Assembly (NCBI RefSeq): GCF_024713945.1 | Contig: NC_134682.1 | Span: 2,976,001 to 3,040,000, forward strand | From: Dermatophagoides farinae | Lineage: Eukaryota > Arthropoda > Arachnida > Sarcoptiformes > Pyroglyphidae | Reading direction: 5' to 3' | Length of the DNA: 64,000 bases | Made by a program: the position numbers and the translations under genes | In this document: positions 27,815 to 41,548 of the stretch, piece by piece | Layout of the letters: each line of letters begins with the position of its first letter | How positions within the stretch are numbered: position 1 is the first letter of the stretch | Notes under the pieces: generated by a model | What the model was told of the DNA's origin: nothing | The model's database searches: none | Seen by the model: the letters and a program-made list of their open reading frames with translations, nothing else

Positions 27815-30800
27815 ATCATTATCATTATCATTATCACCCGGTTTGTATTACATTCCAGTTTTTTTTGTGGCTATTTTGATTGTTCTTTGCTTGTGTGTTT
27901 GTTGTAGCTATTTGTCCATATCATTATTTTAGTTATATAAAACAATAATTGGGATCGATTTCGTCTTATTCGGGTTATTTAGTTTATTTTGAAAAACTTT
28001 ATTTTTGTTCATGTCTGTGTGTGTGTGTGTGTGTGTGTTAAAATAAAATTACAATACTATCATCATCATCATCATTTGACACATATATACAAAAACTTGT
28101 TAAAGAAACTTGGTCGATCCAGGAACTTTGAAACATTAACAAAATGTTGTTATAGATGATGATGATGACAAAAAGAAACTTGAACATCATGATTATTATG
28201 ATGATGATGATGATGTTGTTGATGATGTTTATATACACTTGTCATGTCTTGTCTTCTTAAGCATCTTGTTGTCGTCGTTTTTTTTCATTGTTGTTATTAT
28301 TTGTATATTACAAGAGAGAACTTTTTGCATTTTCTATAAGAATATACACAACAATCATACAAACAAACAAACAAACAAACACACACACACACGCAATGTG
28401 ATGATATTAGATTCGCACTTTTTCATCATCATCATCTTACATCACGATAGATTGATTCAAAATGAATTTTTTTTTCTCTAGTTGTTTTTGTTTCTTCTCC
28501 TCCACCCGGAACCCATGATGACAATGATGATGATGATCGTCGTGTAGTGGTTGTTGTTGTTGTTGATGATGATTTGGGTGATGATGTGAAACAAGAAACA
28601 AAAAGTAAAAAATTACATCCTATTTGTGTATGTTTAAATTTCATTTTCATTTTCATTTAATAAAATTTAAATCGTTTCAGATGGAAAAACTAAATTTTTT
28701 TTTAAAATTCCGTTTTTTTAAAATCTTGTTTTGTAAAAAAAAGAATTTTTCTGTCAACTGTTTTTACCGGAATTGGTCAACAATTTGTTGTTTGACCGTT
28801 CAATCATTCAACAACAATGAAATAATTGATATTCAATAAACACAAACCGATGAACAGATGGATAGAAACTACAACAATACGGATATTATGGTTGACCGAT
28901 TACGGTGTTTTGCGATCATTGTTGATTTGTTCTATTGTTAACTAACCGGACTTTAGCTAGACAAAAGTTTCAAACATACAATATAACGATTACCTGGAAT
29001 ACAAATTTTTTTTGCTCTTTTTTTTGTTAACATCATCATTGACCTTGAATCCATCGGGACCATAATTAATTGTTGAATGATGAACAAATCGACCACACCA
29101 ATAACCAAATCTATAAATGGGAACACCTTTTTTTCTTTTTCTTCTTCATGAATCAGAGTGAAGAGCAACTCATTCAATATCGATGACATACAGGTGCCAA
29201 TAAAAATTATTATTACATAGCTTATGTAGTAGGGAAAAATTAATTGTAAAATTGATCCATTAAGAACTGTGGGAGTGTTTTGGTGTGTTGGTTCAATCGA
29301 ATAGAATCGAATCGAATCTGTCATTATAATCATTGCCTATTATCTTGTCATGTATATATATTGATGATGATTATAATGATTATTTGGATCCAGAATACAA
29401 ATTATTAATATCAACATTATATAACAGAAACAATAATGCTAACACCACTACCACAAAAAAATGATCATGCAGAATATCTAAATGTGAATCCCCTTTATTT
29501 CTTTATTTGGCCCTCCAACATTAACAAATGATGATTTGAACCAAGATTTTCTTCATTTATTATTTTTTTTTTGTTTCATTTCTTTTTTTTATTGTTTTGT
29601 TTTGGAATTTATTATAATCATCATTATTTGGGCGCCGTCTCCAATATTCTCGGTTGAACAACAACAACAACAACAAAAAAAAACCAAAGATGGATGGAAG
29701 GGCGCAATATCCATATGAAACAAATGTTTGGATTTTTATTTTATTTTCTCTGGAACAGTTGAACAAAGCTACTTCTTTTTCTCATTATCCAATGTTTCAA
29801 TCAGCTATATACAGTATATATCCGATACACCAAAAAAAACGACAACAACAACAACAACAAAATGGGGCAGTGGTCTGTCTGTCTGTTTCGAAAAAAAAAT
29901 CCATTGAAGAGATAAATTCGTCTGTTCATAATGTTTGTATACATATATACTAATAATGAACGCGTTATAACAAGAAATCATTCAATTTGGTAGTAGCATT
30001 GAATTCAGCACTACTTTTTGAATCTCGTTACAAACGACAATAGAGTAGTTAGAGAGAAAAAGATCCAACATCGACAATGTTTTGTCATTTTCTCTCACTA
30101 TCTTTCTCACTGCTGCTGCTGCTGCTGCTGCTTCTGTAAACATTTTTTTTTTCAAAACGAAAGTTTTATCCGCTTTTTTTCTTGTGTATTTTTATTTGGT
30201 TTCGTTTAGTGATTTTATAATATCCACTTGCATCACATCACACACGAACTTGCATCCAGTTTGTTTCAAACATTCATATGTGAATGTTTCATACAAAAAA
30301 AAATCAGTCTACAGTTCCATTTCTCAGTGTTTTTTTTTTGTAGTATTCCGAATTTCTGTATATATGCATCCAATCCAATAAACGATTGCTATCGGTGCAT
30401 CTTGCTGTACCCAAGTTGGTTCGTTTGTTTTTTTTTTTTTTTTGTTCTAGCATCATCACCAATCGTGTGTGTGTGTGTGTGTCGTATTCTTTGTATATAT
30501 AAGTTTTGGATTCTTGTGTTTTTGAAGCATCCATCCAGCCAGCAAATAAAACTTTCTTTTTTTTCCATTAAGAATTTTCTACTTATTCTGTGTCTGTGTC
30601 TGTGTGTGTGTCTGTACGTGTGTGTATGATGTTGCATCAATTGATAATTCTGAATATCCAACAAATGATTCAGAATTGGAGCCTTTTATAACTTTTGAAT
30701 TTGCGTCTGCTCATCGATAATGTTGATATTATGTTGATGTGATGGAATGGAATGAAATGATATGATGATGTTTAGATTCATTTCTAGATTATTTGTTATA

Positions 30801-33800
30801 ATAATCAGAAGTGTCTGAGAACATTTTCATTTCATGATGTGTTGTGTTGTGTTGTGTTTCCATTCTATTTCGATCATTTGACCATCACAAAATATGTTTT
30901 GTATGAAAAAAAAATGAAAAATTATATAACACAGACAACACCATCAGCCACCATGGTCACATAGTGACCACCACCACCACCGCCACCAGCATCATCAAAC
31001 AACAACAACAAATCCAAATTGATGATGTCGAACATTTGTGCTTCATATATATATATTGTACACATTGTATTATCATCAAATGAATTATATAATTTTTGAT
31101 GATGATGATGAATGAATGAATGAATGGCATACAAATAAACAATATATGATAAATGAATTGACAATGGTGGTTGGTCTTTTTTTTTTGGTGACCCATAAAT
31201 ACATCAATACATCGATAAAAAAATGATTATGATGATGATGATTATTGTTCTTCATCTGATTGTGTGATGATGATGTGATCCAAATATTTTTTTTCTTCTT
31301 CTTCTTAATGTGTTGTGTCAATGTTTTTTTGTGTATGTGTGTGTGTGTGTGCGTATTCTTTTGTTTGATGTGAATGTCATTTGTCCGACACACATCTTTA
31401 GCGACAACTGATTAGTTTTTTCTATTTGTCCGAAACATCAACAAACAAACAAGCAAAAAAAAAATTTCAACGATTTGCTCCATATCAGCTTCAGGTAAGA
31501 TTTAGTAAGAAACCAATTTTGGAATATTTTTTTTCCTCTTGTGTGTGTGTTTTTCAATCTGTTTGAATTTTGTTGAAATGATGGTTTTGACAGCCACAAC
31601 CAGCCAGCAAGCAAGCAATAAAAAAAAACGTCGACGACGACGACGAAGAAAAAATTATTCATTCAATTGTCCCTAATATGCATGATATTGATACTGATGA
31701 TTGGCTGCTGCTGCTGCTGTAGTTTAAAAGTTGAAATTTTTGGTTTTTTTTTTGGTTGTTGTTAGGCTTTTGATTTCAAAATAAACCAGAAAAATATCAT
31801 GCTGGACTCAAGATTTTCTTGTATCGTCCTTATTATCATCATTATTATTATTTTGATTATGATTTCCGTTGATTTTTTTTTTATTTTTGGTAGCGATTAA
31901 GGCCAATTTCGATCATCATCAAAACATCATCTTCGATCAATCACGACCGATCATGGTCTCGTTTCAAGAGTTTGATTTCGATAGATTCAGAGCAGTAGCC
32001 AAAAAAAAAAAAATTAGATTTTGGTTTTTTTTTTCTTGTTTGTTTGATTGGAGATATTCATTTGTATGTCATTCATTCATTGCTTGTTGTTATCATTGCA
32101 ATTGTTGTTGTTGTTGTTGTTGTTGTCATTGTCGAACGTTTAGATTTGCTCCAATAAATAAATAAAAAAATTCTTCTTTTTTTTCCTGAACAAAAATAGA
32201 CGCCACTGAATTTTTTTTTACTGAACCAATCAATTGATTGATTGATTGATTGACAATTCATCTATATATTTATTATATAGATTACTTTGATTGGACTGTG
32301 GAGAAGAAAAAAAAACCGTTGTTGTAAAATGAAATCTTGTTCTTTGGTTGTTGTTGTTGTTGTTGTTTTCAGATTAATTTTCTTTTTTTGTTGTTGTTGT
32401 TGTTGTTGTTGTTGATTTTCAATCATCATTCCCATTGGAGATTTACTCGAAAACAACAATTTTTCTGGATTTGAATGAAATTTTTTTTTCCTTTTTCATT
32501 TTGTTTCTTATGAACAAACAAGAGAAAAAAAACATACTTGATTTCGATTTTTATTCAATTCCAACTTTGATCTTTATTTTTTTTTTGTTGCTTCATAGAT
32601 CGAACAATTGATTGTTTGATTGAAAATCGACAATAACAACAACAACAAATCCCAAGTGTATGGATCATCATTGGCCAAACACACACACACACATATAAAT
32701 CTTTTCCATTTGTGTGCATCTTTTACATCTTAAGAACTACATCTTGTTCCATACATACGATTTATGATGATCATGAACCATTATGATGATGAACTTTCAT
32801 TATAGAGAGTGCGAGTGAATATATTTGTCTATTGATCTCATCATCATCATCATCATCATCATCATTGGAATTGAAATCGATTCAATTGCCAACAAACATT
32901 GATGATATAAGATTCTATTTGGAATCCATTGCATAAATGATCACCACCTACGCACACACACATACAGTTTATTGGTTGATAGATAACGTATTTTTTTCTT
33001 TGATATATCGGTCAAATTGATGATTATTGATTCAAGAATTGAATAAATATTTCTTTCAATTCAATTCGATTCAAATCAAACGAAGAAAGAAAATGATTAT
33101 CTATGTGTGTGTGTGTGTGTGTGTGTCTGTCTGTTTTAAGAACTATGAAACATTTATTTTTCGTTCAACATTCCAATCTCCGATTCTTGTTTTTCTTTAT
33201 ACAACTAAATAAAGTCGTCAAGAAAAAAAGTAAAGTCATTTTTTCCCAAAATTATTATTTCAAATGATAACTCCATTTGATGATATTTTAGACATTAATA
33301 TTAATAATAATAATATCTATCCAGTGGTATATCTTTTTGAGACTATTCTGTGCGTCATTCTGGTTCTATTATGATGATGATGATGATGATGATATGGTTG
33401 CCAATTTTTTTTCTTCCTTTCACTCAATTCATTTTTCTATCTTGTTCATTCTTGTTGGTTCCATATTGGCCTCGAGCTATTCTTGCATTTTTTTTCTCGT
33501 ATTGTCTCTCTGGATCTCTTGTTATTCTTGTTGAATTTTTTCGAATCGATGCCATGGCTTTATTATTATTATTATTATTTCATGTAGTTGATTCCTGATG
33601 ATGGCCTAGTTTTTTTTTGCTTTGTTTTTTTTCTCTGTTTTCCATATTCTATGTATTCTATGTAGCCTCGAGTATCTTTTCACTATACAATGATGAAAAA
33701 TTCAATGAATCACAGAAATGATGAACCATATACACAATATATAGGTATAATAAAAATAATGAATGGATAATTTGTACTCATGTACAATTTTTTTTCTGTA

Positions 33801-36800
33801 GTAGCTACATAATAATATCATTGTAATAATAATGGAAAAAAATATTGAAAAAAAACCAGTAGTTTCCAAGGAGAAACTAAAATAGAATTCTTTAAAAATG
33901 ACAGTGATGATGATGATGATGAAAAAAAAATTCCAGAGGCATCATTCCCAGATGTTTGTTGGCTGGCTGATTGATAGCAAATTTTTTTTTCATTTTTTAT
34001 TTTGCAAATTTCGCTAGTAGTCAAGCTACAGAATTTTGTATTAAATAATAATTAGTCTAAATATCGGCCAAACTAGCAATTCCAAAGATTTTTTTCCAAT
34101 GAATATTCTGTGTATGTGTTTTTTGGTTGTTGTTATATTAAATCGAAATTCCAATTCCTAATGAGTGAGAGATAGAGAGAATAAGCCAAAAAAATCATTT
34201 ATTCATTTTGTTTATTCTCACTGATTTCATTTTTTCTGCATCATAGATTCTGGATTCTGTAGCTTCAATTGAAAGAGAAAAAGTAAATAAATAAAAAGAT
34301 TTGCTTTTGTTGTTTCTGTTTCCGTTTTATTCTCTATGATGATTATAATGATGAGGATGTTTTTGTCGGTTGCCAATTTGTTCAATTCTTATTCTCTTGT
34401 TATTGTTGTTGTTGTTGTTTTGATCAACGACATTGTTTTGTATGAATAAAATAAATATATCATTATAAGGAAATGAGTTAAATTCTTTTTTTATTCGGTT
34501 TTTTTTAGCTCCGGAATACCCAGGAATCAGAGAATCTCTGAAAACAAGAATCGCTATCCCTGAATACACACACACACACACGTTGTATCGTGTTTCAACC
34601 ATTTTGAATTGCCCAATGATTTTTTTTTTTAGTTTTGTTTTGCTGCACGTTTTGTTTGAATCACGTTTCAAACAACAAATACGATCATGATGCCGAAAAA
34701 AACAACCCTTTTTCGCCATTATTTTTATTATTCTCGACAGAATTGCAAAACAATCATGGGCAGCATAATTCCTACAGTGATTTTTTTCTTTCAAACATAC
34801 ATGGACCCTTCTCAAATCATTATATATTCATCGTATAGTCAATGTTGTTGTTGTTATTTTTATTATTAGTAGCTAATATCAGCTTTTTTTTGGAGTACCA
34901 ATCAATTTTCTGTTCACAAATACAAAGGTCACAATATTATATTTATATAAACGATAATGATCCAGTATCACATTCTTTCTTTCGGTGGGTCTAATGATGT
35001 TGATTTTGATGACATGCAAAATATTCATCACATTACGTGTTCCAATACGATATTATGATGATGATGAATATCACGAAAATATGATACGATAGAAATTAAT
35101 TAGTCTTTGACACGAAAATTTATATCTCGTCGTTTCATTTTCTAGTTCATTCAAGCTTAAAAAATTATGGATTATTATTAATATTTTTATTTTCCATTGA
35201 CGTGCTGTGCAAAGGTCAAATAGGTGCTAGAAAATTAAAGTGGAATATATTCTATACGTTGGAATCTAAAGTGTGTGTGTGTGTTTGGCTGCATATGTCA
35301 TATATTCTTCTGTTCGATTAGGTATAATTTCCTTGATATTTCCATCAAAAAAAAAATCATGATAATGACAAACAAACTTGAAAAACGAAGCTAATTATTA
35401 TTCATCATTCAAGAGGTTATTTTGCATGTCATTTTGTGTATATGTCATGATATTTTGGGACAAAAAATTGAATGTCCCGTTAGTGTGACAAAATGTATCT
35501 TCTGAAATTACTAAACAGTAAAAAACGTACAAAGAAGTTTAAACTATCTAGCCATTCTCTGTTCAGTATCTTTATAACTAACTCCTATCTCATTGGTTTT
35601 TTTTCCACTAAATGTTTATCACATACCACAATTTTTTTTCCACCAGTATAATTATAATGGATCATCATCATCATTTTGCATGATGATTAATATTGCCACC
35701 ACTTATTATATTCATTATCATTATCATCATCATTATAAAAAATTGGTCGTTTGCATATTATCTATCCATCCATTTATATATGACGACAACCGACTAGTAT
35801 ACATCTGTCGATTATATTTATAATGGATAAATCACGATTATTATTATCATTATTTCCGTTAAACTGTTTTTTTTCCGATTCCTGTGTTTATAACTGTTAT
35901 CATGGCTAAGGTTATTCTGCTACTACTACTAGTGATAATGGTTTTATTTGTCAATTCACAACAACGCACGTGTCCATTGTTGATGAAAATTTAGTATAAA
36001 TGTTGTCATTATTTTGTTTAGTTTAGTTAGTTTGTAGAACTAGAATTTATGATTTCCTAAAATCAATCCTGTATGCTTGGCGCCATATATTTTGTTATTC
36101 TTGGAACGTTTTTTTTTTTTTTTTTGTTGAAAAGTTTCATTTTTTTATCAAATTTTTTTCTCTCCCACTCTCTCATTTGGTTTAGTTTCGTTTTTGTTGT
36201 TGTTGTTGTTGTTGTTGATTGGTTTCCATCATTTTTCATTTTGTTGCTTTGGTGGTTGGAAAACTTTTTTTTTCAAATGTTGATTTTCATTGGAAAAAAA
36301 CTTCTTTTTTTTACACAAAAATAAATGCTGTTGATTTCATATAAAATGGTTGCCCCTTCCAGAAAAAAAATGGCGTCTAGACAACTAACGACGACCATTG
36401 AATAATTTATCATTTTCATTGATTGTGGAATTTTTTGTTTTTTTTCTTTGAAAATTTGAAATTCTTATACTCTACAAGAATAATTTCGTCATGTCATTAT
36501 TGTCATCGACGTACGACTTGCACACTTATTTTTTTTCATTTCATTCAGGCCATTTTTTTTTGTCGTGGTTGTGAACACTTATTGGTCCGTCTTGGTTGAC
36601 TTGTTGAATTTTTAGGTAGATAAAAAAAAATTCTTTGATTATGGCATATGGTAGTTTTGAATCATCACTAAATGAAATGAAATGACTACCACTACCACTA
36701 CTATTATACATTGTATATTTTAATTTCAGTACATTACCATTATTTATCTTTTTTGGCATTATGACATTTGTGAATTTCAGAATAGATTTTCGTTGTTGTT

Positions 36801-37815
36801 GTTGTTGTTGTCGGTGTTACCGATAAAAACACACACAAACATCCACAGAACAGAAAACACTTGAAGCGTATCGTTAAAGTTATCAAAAAGGCTAGTATTC
36901 GTAGTGATTCACTGTTTAACTCAATGTTTATGTTTGTGTGTGTGTGTGTGTGTGTGGTAATCAACCTATGAACCTGTCCAAAAGTTCGTTTTTTTTCATA
37001 AAAGTTTTTTGTATTTATTACGGATGAAAACCAAGATGAAAAAAAATAACTTGTGACTCGTGTCTTTGTGGCTTCGGATGAATGAATTTCAAATGAGAAT
37101 CTGTTTTGGTTGTTGATTTTTTTCTTTTCAATTTTTTTTTCACTAGATCATCATACCTATCTTTGTTTGTTGTTCATCCATGTCTACCTGTTTTCTTTCT
37201 ATTTTTTTTTTTGCTTTTTGTTGTGACCGAGGTTGTGACCTTTACCACCTTTTTTTCTCTTCTACTTTTGATTTATCATTACTTGTTTTTTGTTCACTTT
37301 GAGAATTTTCTGGATACATAGCTAACCACTACAACATCATCATCATGGTCATAGTCGACGGTTGTACTCAGGTCAGACGATAAAAAACATAGATAAACGG
37401 TTTTTTATTTTTTGTTGCCTGAAAAAAAAATAAAATTTTTCCCATTTGATTTTGTTGATCAATTTGACATTTCCTGATTTGTACATTTTGATTTTCATCA
37501 TTTGTCAGTCTTAAATAAAAAAAAAAAATTTCAATTTAATTTTGTTAAACTGACCCTTCATTTAAATTGATTTTTAAATTTTTTGATTTGCTGATATGAA
37601 ACGAATTTTAATTATCAAAACTTACAGATTAAATTTCATTGATAACTTTTGTTGTGAACAAATTTCATGTTCTCATGGTTAAAAATTATCTATGGCCTAT
37701 ATTTCTTTCTTTTTTTTCTTTTTCGTATGGATTAATCGACTAGATTTGTTCACAAATTTGAATATAGTGACAAAATTTGTCGATCAATCCATCATCATGA
37801 CGCCATGATTACGAC

Positions 37816-37840
37816 GATGATGATGATGATGATGATGATG
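37816..37840. repeat. (GAT)8 trinucleotide array
   Basis: A clean example of the GAT/ATC arrays that occur throughout the non-coding part of the window. Translated they give Asp, Met or stop-containing runs and explain many open frames. Confidence 0.9.
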
Positions 37841-40800
37841 GATATTGATTGAAATTGAAATGTTCCATGAAGATAGGAAACACACATTTACACTATAGAT
37901 AAATGTAAATCAAAATTGTTTTCAAGAAATAAAAAAAAATGGTTTGAAGCTAATATTCTCAATATAATCATCGATCAAAAAAAAAAAGAAAATATCTAGC
38001 CATTCGATTGGTGGAAATATTATTTTTCAATTGCTTCGTTTCGATTTTCATTTCCTTAACGCATTAATAATAATAAAAATAAAAAATAACAGTAGCTATA
38101 GCTTAATTCATTGATGATGATCAATTACTTATTGATGATGATGATAATAATCAATAAGTTCCAAAATGGAATGGTGGCCAAATGTTTTCCATGTGTGTGT
38201 GTGTGTGTGATTATGTCTACTGTAAAATACATTAGACAGCTGTTTTTAAAAATCATTTTCTTGGGACTTTATTTTTTTTTTCTTCTTTATTTTGCTGCTG
38301 ATATTCAGTTCGTATTGGTGGTTAGATTATTTACAATGATATTTTGTGTCAATGCTATCTTTGTCGTCGTCCTGGTCGTCGTTGTTGACCTCACCAGGTG
38401 CACAACGATAACGATGACTTGTTCGATACGAATCATATTGGTGGTCATTATGATTATGGTTACGGCAAAGACAAAGTTGATAATGACAAAGACGACGACG
38501 GCGACAAAGACCTCTAATAATAATGATAATAAAGAGTGTATACACACAATTTGGACGAAAAAAAAAATTGACCCAAGAAAAAGGACCAAAACTTTTGTAT
38601 TTGTGCGTGTTTTATATCCTTTGCCACATTGTATACTTACCATTGAAATGAATTTAATCACCGGAACAATACAATAACGACCACATATGTAAAAAAAACA
38701 GAAAAGTTTTCTGAAACTCGTGTACAGTAGCAACTTTCTTTTTTTTGTCTGGCTGGGTCTGAGTGGTTTTTTTCCAATTTTCATTTTCATGTGTGTGTGG
38801 GTTAGGGTCAGGACATGGTCACAAACAAACAAACCTACTGAAAATGAAAAATAATTTTCGATAAGTTTCATGAATGAGAATACCACACTATCATTCATTC
38901 ATTTGTACATTAATAACAACATTCAACATGGATCACATGTATATTATCCGATATAAACGACTGTGATCATCATCATCATCATCATGTGATTCACAATCGG
39001 ATTGGATTATTTCCATTTTCATTTCTATTTTCATAATTTGTAATCAGTAATGGCCACTCGTTTGGTTCATTCGTTGATTGATTGGTCGTTTGTTGTCAAA
39101 CCTGTATGGATGATGAGTGGTGATGATGGTCTGTGATGAAATAGACTGATCAAATCAAAAAAAAAAAAAAGATGAAAAGATGAACAATGTGTGATCCGGA
39201 AAGAGAGACAGAACGAAAAAAAACGATATGATAATGATCTACTTATCGATAACAACATGGGAGTGTGTGTGTGTGTGTGTGTGTGTCTGTACTTGTGGAT
39301 GGTCACACAATGATGAAATACACGCAATATTTCAATTCGATTCGGAAAATATTTGTACAAAATGTTGTGGAAAAAAATACTTATAATACTAATCTGGTGT
39401 TGTCGTTACAATTTTTTTTTTTTCGTTCATCAATTCAGTTTTTTTGCTATCTTTTGTTTATAAATTTTCATTTTCATCATAATCGTTCGAATGGCGAAAA
39501 AAAAATCATTCGAAAGATCCTTGTTGTTTCGAATGAAAATAATAACTAGATGATCATCATAACAGAGGTATCTTTTCAAAATCGGTCCATTTTTTTTGGC
39601 CCCTACAACTACATTTTCATATATGGAACTCCAAGGTCACCTTTCAGTCTTTATGACGAAACAAAAAAACATTGAAAAATGAAAACGATTAGCTTTTTTT
39701 TTTTTTTTTTTTTGTTTCGTTCCCTCTTGATGATCATGATTATTATTTTTTTTTTTTTTTGGATCGAAAACAACACAGGATTCATATAAGTGGATTTATA
39801 ATTTTGTACATGACATATATCTAGGTATATTGTTTGTTATTATTATCTGGATCTCAAAAACAAATTTAATCTTCGGACATACAAACGCACACACAGACAC
39901 ACTGAATGTTTGGTAGTTCATTTTTTTCCATACTGCTGATGATCAAGTTTTGTTTGCTAGTTTATGATCGATTTCTGGTTGGCCACGTTTGTTGATGATC
40001 ATTGAAGAATAATCGAATCGAAAAAAAATAACCAACCAACCAACCAATCTTCCAATCATGCAGACTTTTTTTTGTATAATCGGATTTTCTAAGTCTTGTT
40101 TTTAGTTCGTTTTTTTTTTGTTCCTCGTTTCGAGCTTGGCTAGCTGGCTGACTGGCTGGCTGGATGGCTGGCAACTTTATGATTAAACAGGCAATGGGGA
40201 TTTTCAATGAAAATTTCAACTACCAAAAAAAAAAAAATAAAAAAATAAAAATTTTGAAAACATACTTGAATTGAATGGCCGCTTTTTTCGATTCCCTTTC
40301 CCTTATGAATGATTAGAATTATTGTTTTCATTTGAAAATAAAATTGAAGTTTTTTTTCTCTCACTGAATTTGAATCATAAAATTGATATATAATGAATAA
40401 TGGTCCAGATAGATTTCGTTTTTGTGTGAATATTGGTCGGTTTGGTATTTTTTTCCAAATAAATCCCATGGTCAATCGATCATCTCTCACTCTGTGTGTG
40501 TGTGTGTTGTTCCATAATAATGACTCAATGTTTAAATGTTTTTTAATAATTTAATTTGACATATTTTATATACTTTTTCTCATTCATAATTATTATCATT
40601 ATAATGGGTTATTTATTGACCCATTTATTTTCATTATTTTCAATATCGATTATATGTATTATTTATTAATTTATTTCTCATTTTTTTCGTTTTTTTTTTG
40701 AATTTTTCCATAGATCCATATTTCATTGGGTGCAGAAAATAATTTTATCGTTAAAACAACGACAACGACAACATATTCGAAAGGAATCATATTACTACAT

Positions 40801-40931
40801 CGAAACATAAATTTTCTACACCACAAAAAATTCATGGCATTCATTATTGTGAATGAATGAATGAATGATCATTTCAATTTCTGTGTGTGATAGCGAACCA
40901 AAAAAAAAAAATCTCATATATCCGAATCATA

Positions 40932-40939
40932 TATAAATA
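40932..40939 (+). promoter_or_regulatory. possible TATA box
   Basis: TATAAATA lies 81 nt before the end of the presumed 5' leader. It matches the TATAWAWR consensus. In DNA this A+T-rich such matches are frequent by chance, and the real promoter may lie far upstream, so the support is weak. Confidence 0.2.
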
Positions 40940-41019
40940 TAATTCTCCATAAATAACGAAAGAAAGAAAAAAAAATTAATATCGAGAACCATCCGATTAA
41001 AAAAAAAACATCTAAAACG

Positions 41020-41548
41020 ATGGTCTCGATCGAATCCAATACATTGTCAACGATGACCATGATGAAAATGATGGCCAAATTGGATGATCCAAATCAAAGA
41101 CGAAGAACTAAACTAAAATTATTAAATCATTGTACAAATTTCGTACAAAATTCTTCAAATATAAATCGATCTCAATCGAAAACGATTCATCATCATCAGG
41201 ATGGTGATGACGATGATGATATTGTCTGTATGAATAATGTGATCCAAATGAATTGTCAACAAAATTCTAATGATAATCATCATTATTCAAATTCTCATCA
41301 CTATTTGTCCAAATATTCATCATTAACTAGTCAACAAAGAAAATTTCGACTTTTAGATAATCAAAAATTATTCTGGTCATCATCGAAATTATCATCATCA
41401 ATAAATTTTCATCAATTATTGAATCAATCATCAACATTATTTTGTATAATAATTTTCATCATCATTACATTCATATTGAACGAATCAATTGTGTTCACAT
41501 TACATTGGCAAGAGAATATTGAACCAAAAACAAGGATACATCATCTAA
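41020..41548 (+). CDS. Sema1a: Sema1a exon 1 (N-terminus and signal/anchor segment)
   Basis: Encodes residues 1-176 and one base of codon 177, ending at donor TAA|GTAAGC. The ATG context is AAAACGATGG, and an in-frame TAA lies 66 nt upstream with no other Met between. The first 139 residues are rich in Ser, Asn, His and Asp and contain Met at 12, 14, 15, 17, 18, 71 and 77. A run of hydrophobic residues ([14 protein letters not shown], 140-153) follows, and then the first sema-domain residues (HWQENIEPK). A signal peptide this far from the start is unusual, so the true start could lie at a later Met, or the segment could act as a signal anchor. Exon identity rests on the EPK segment and on phase agreement with exon 2. 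Confidence 0.8.

Noticed and set aside
38111-38898. Overlapping 188- and 197-codon frames on opposite strands
   Set aside because: Both run through GTC/GAC and T-rich repeats with Val/Ile/Thr-biased composition. At most the short segment 38398-38517 is worth checking.
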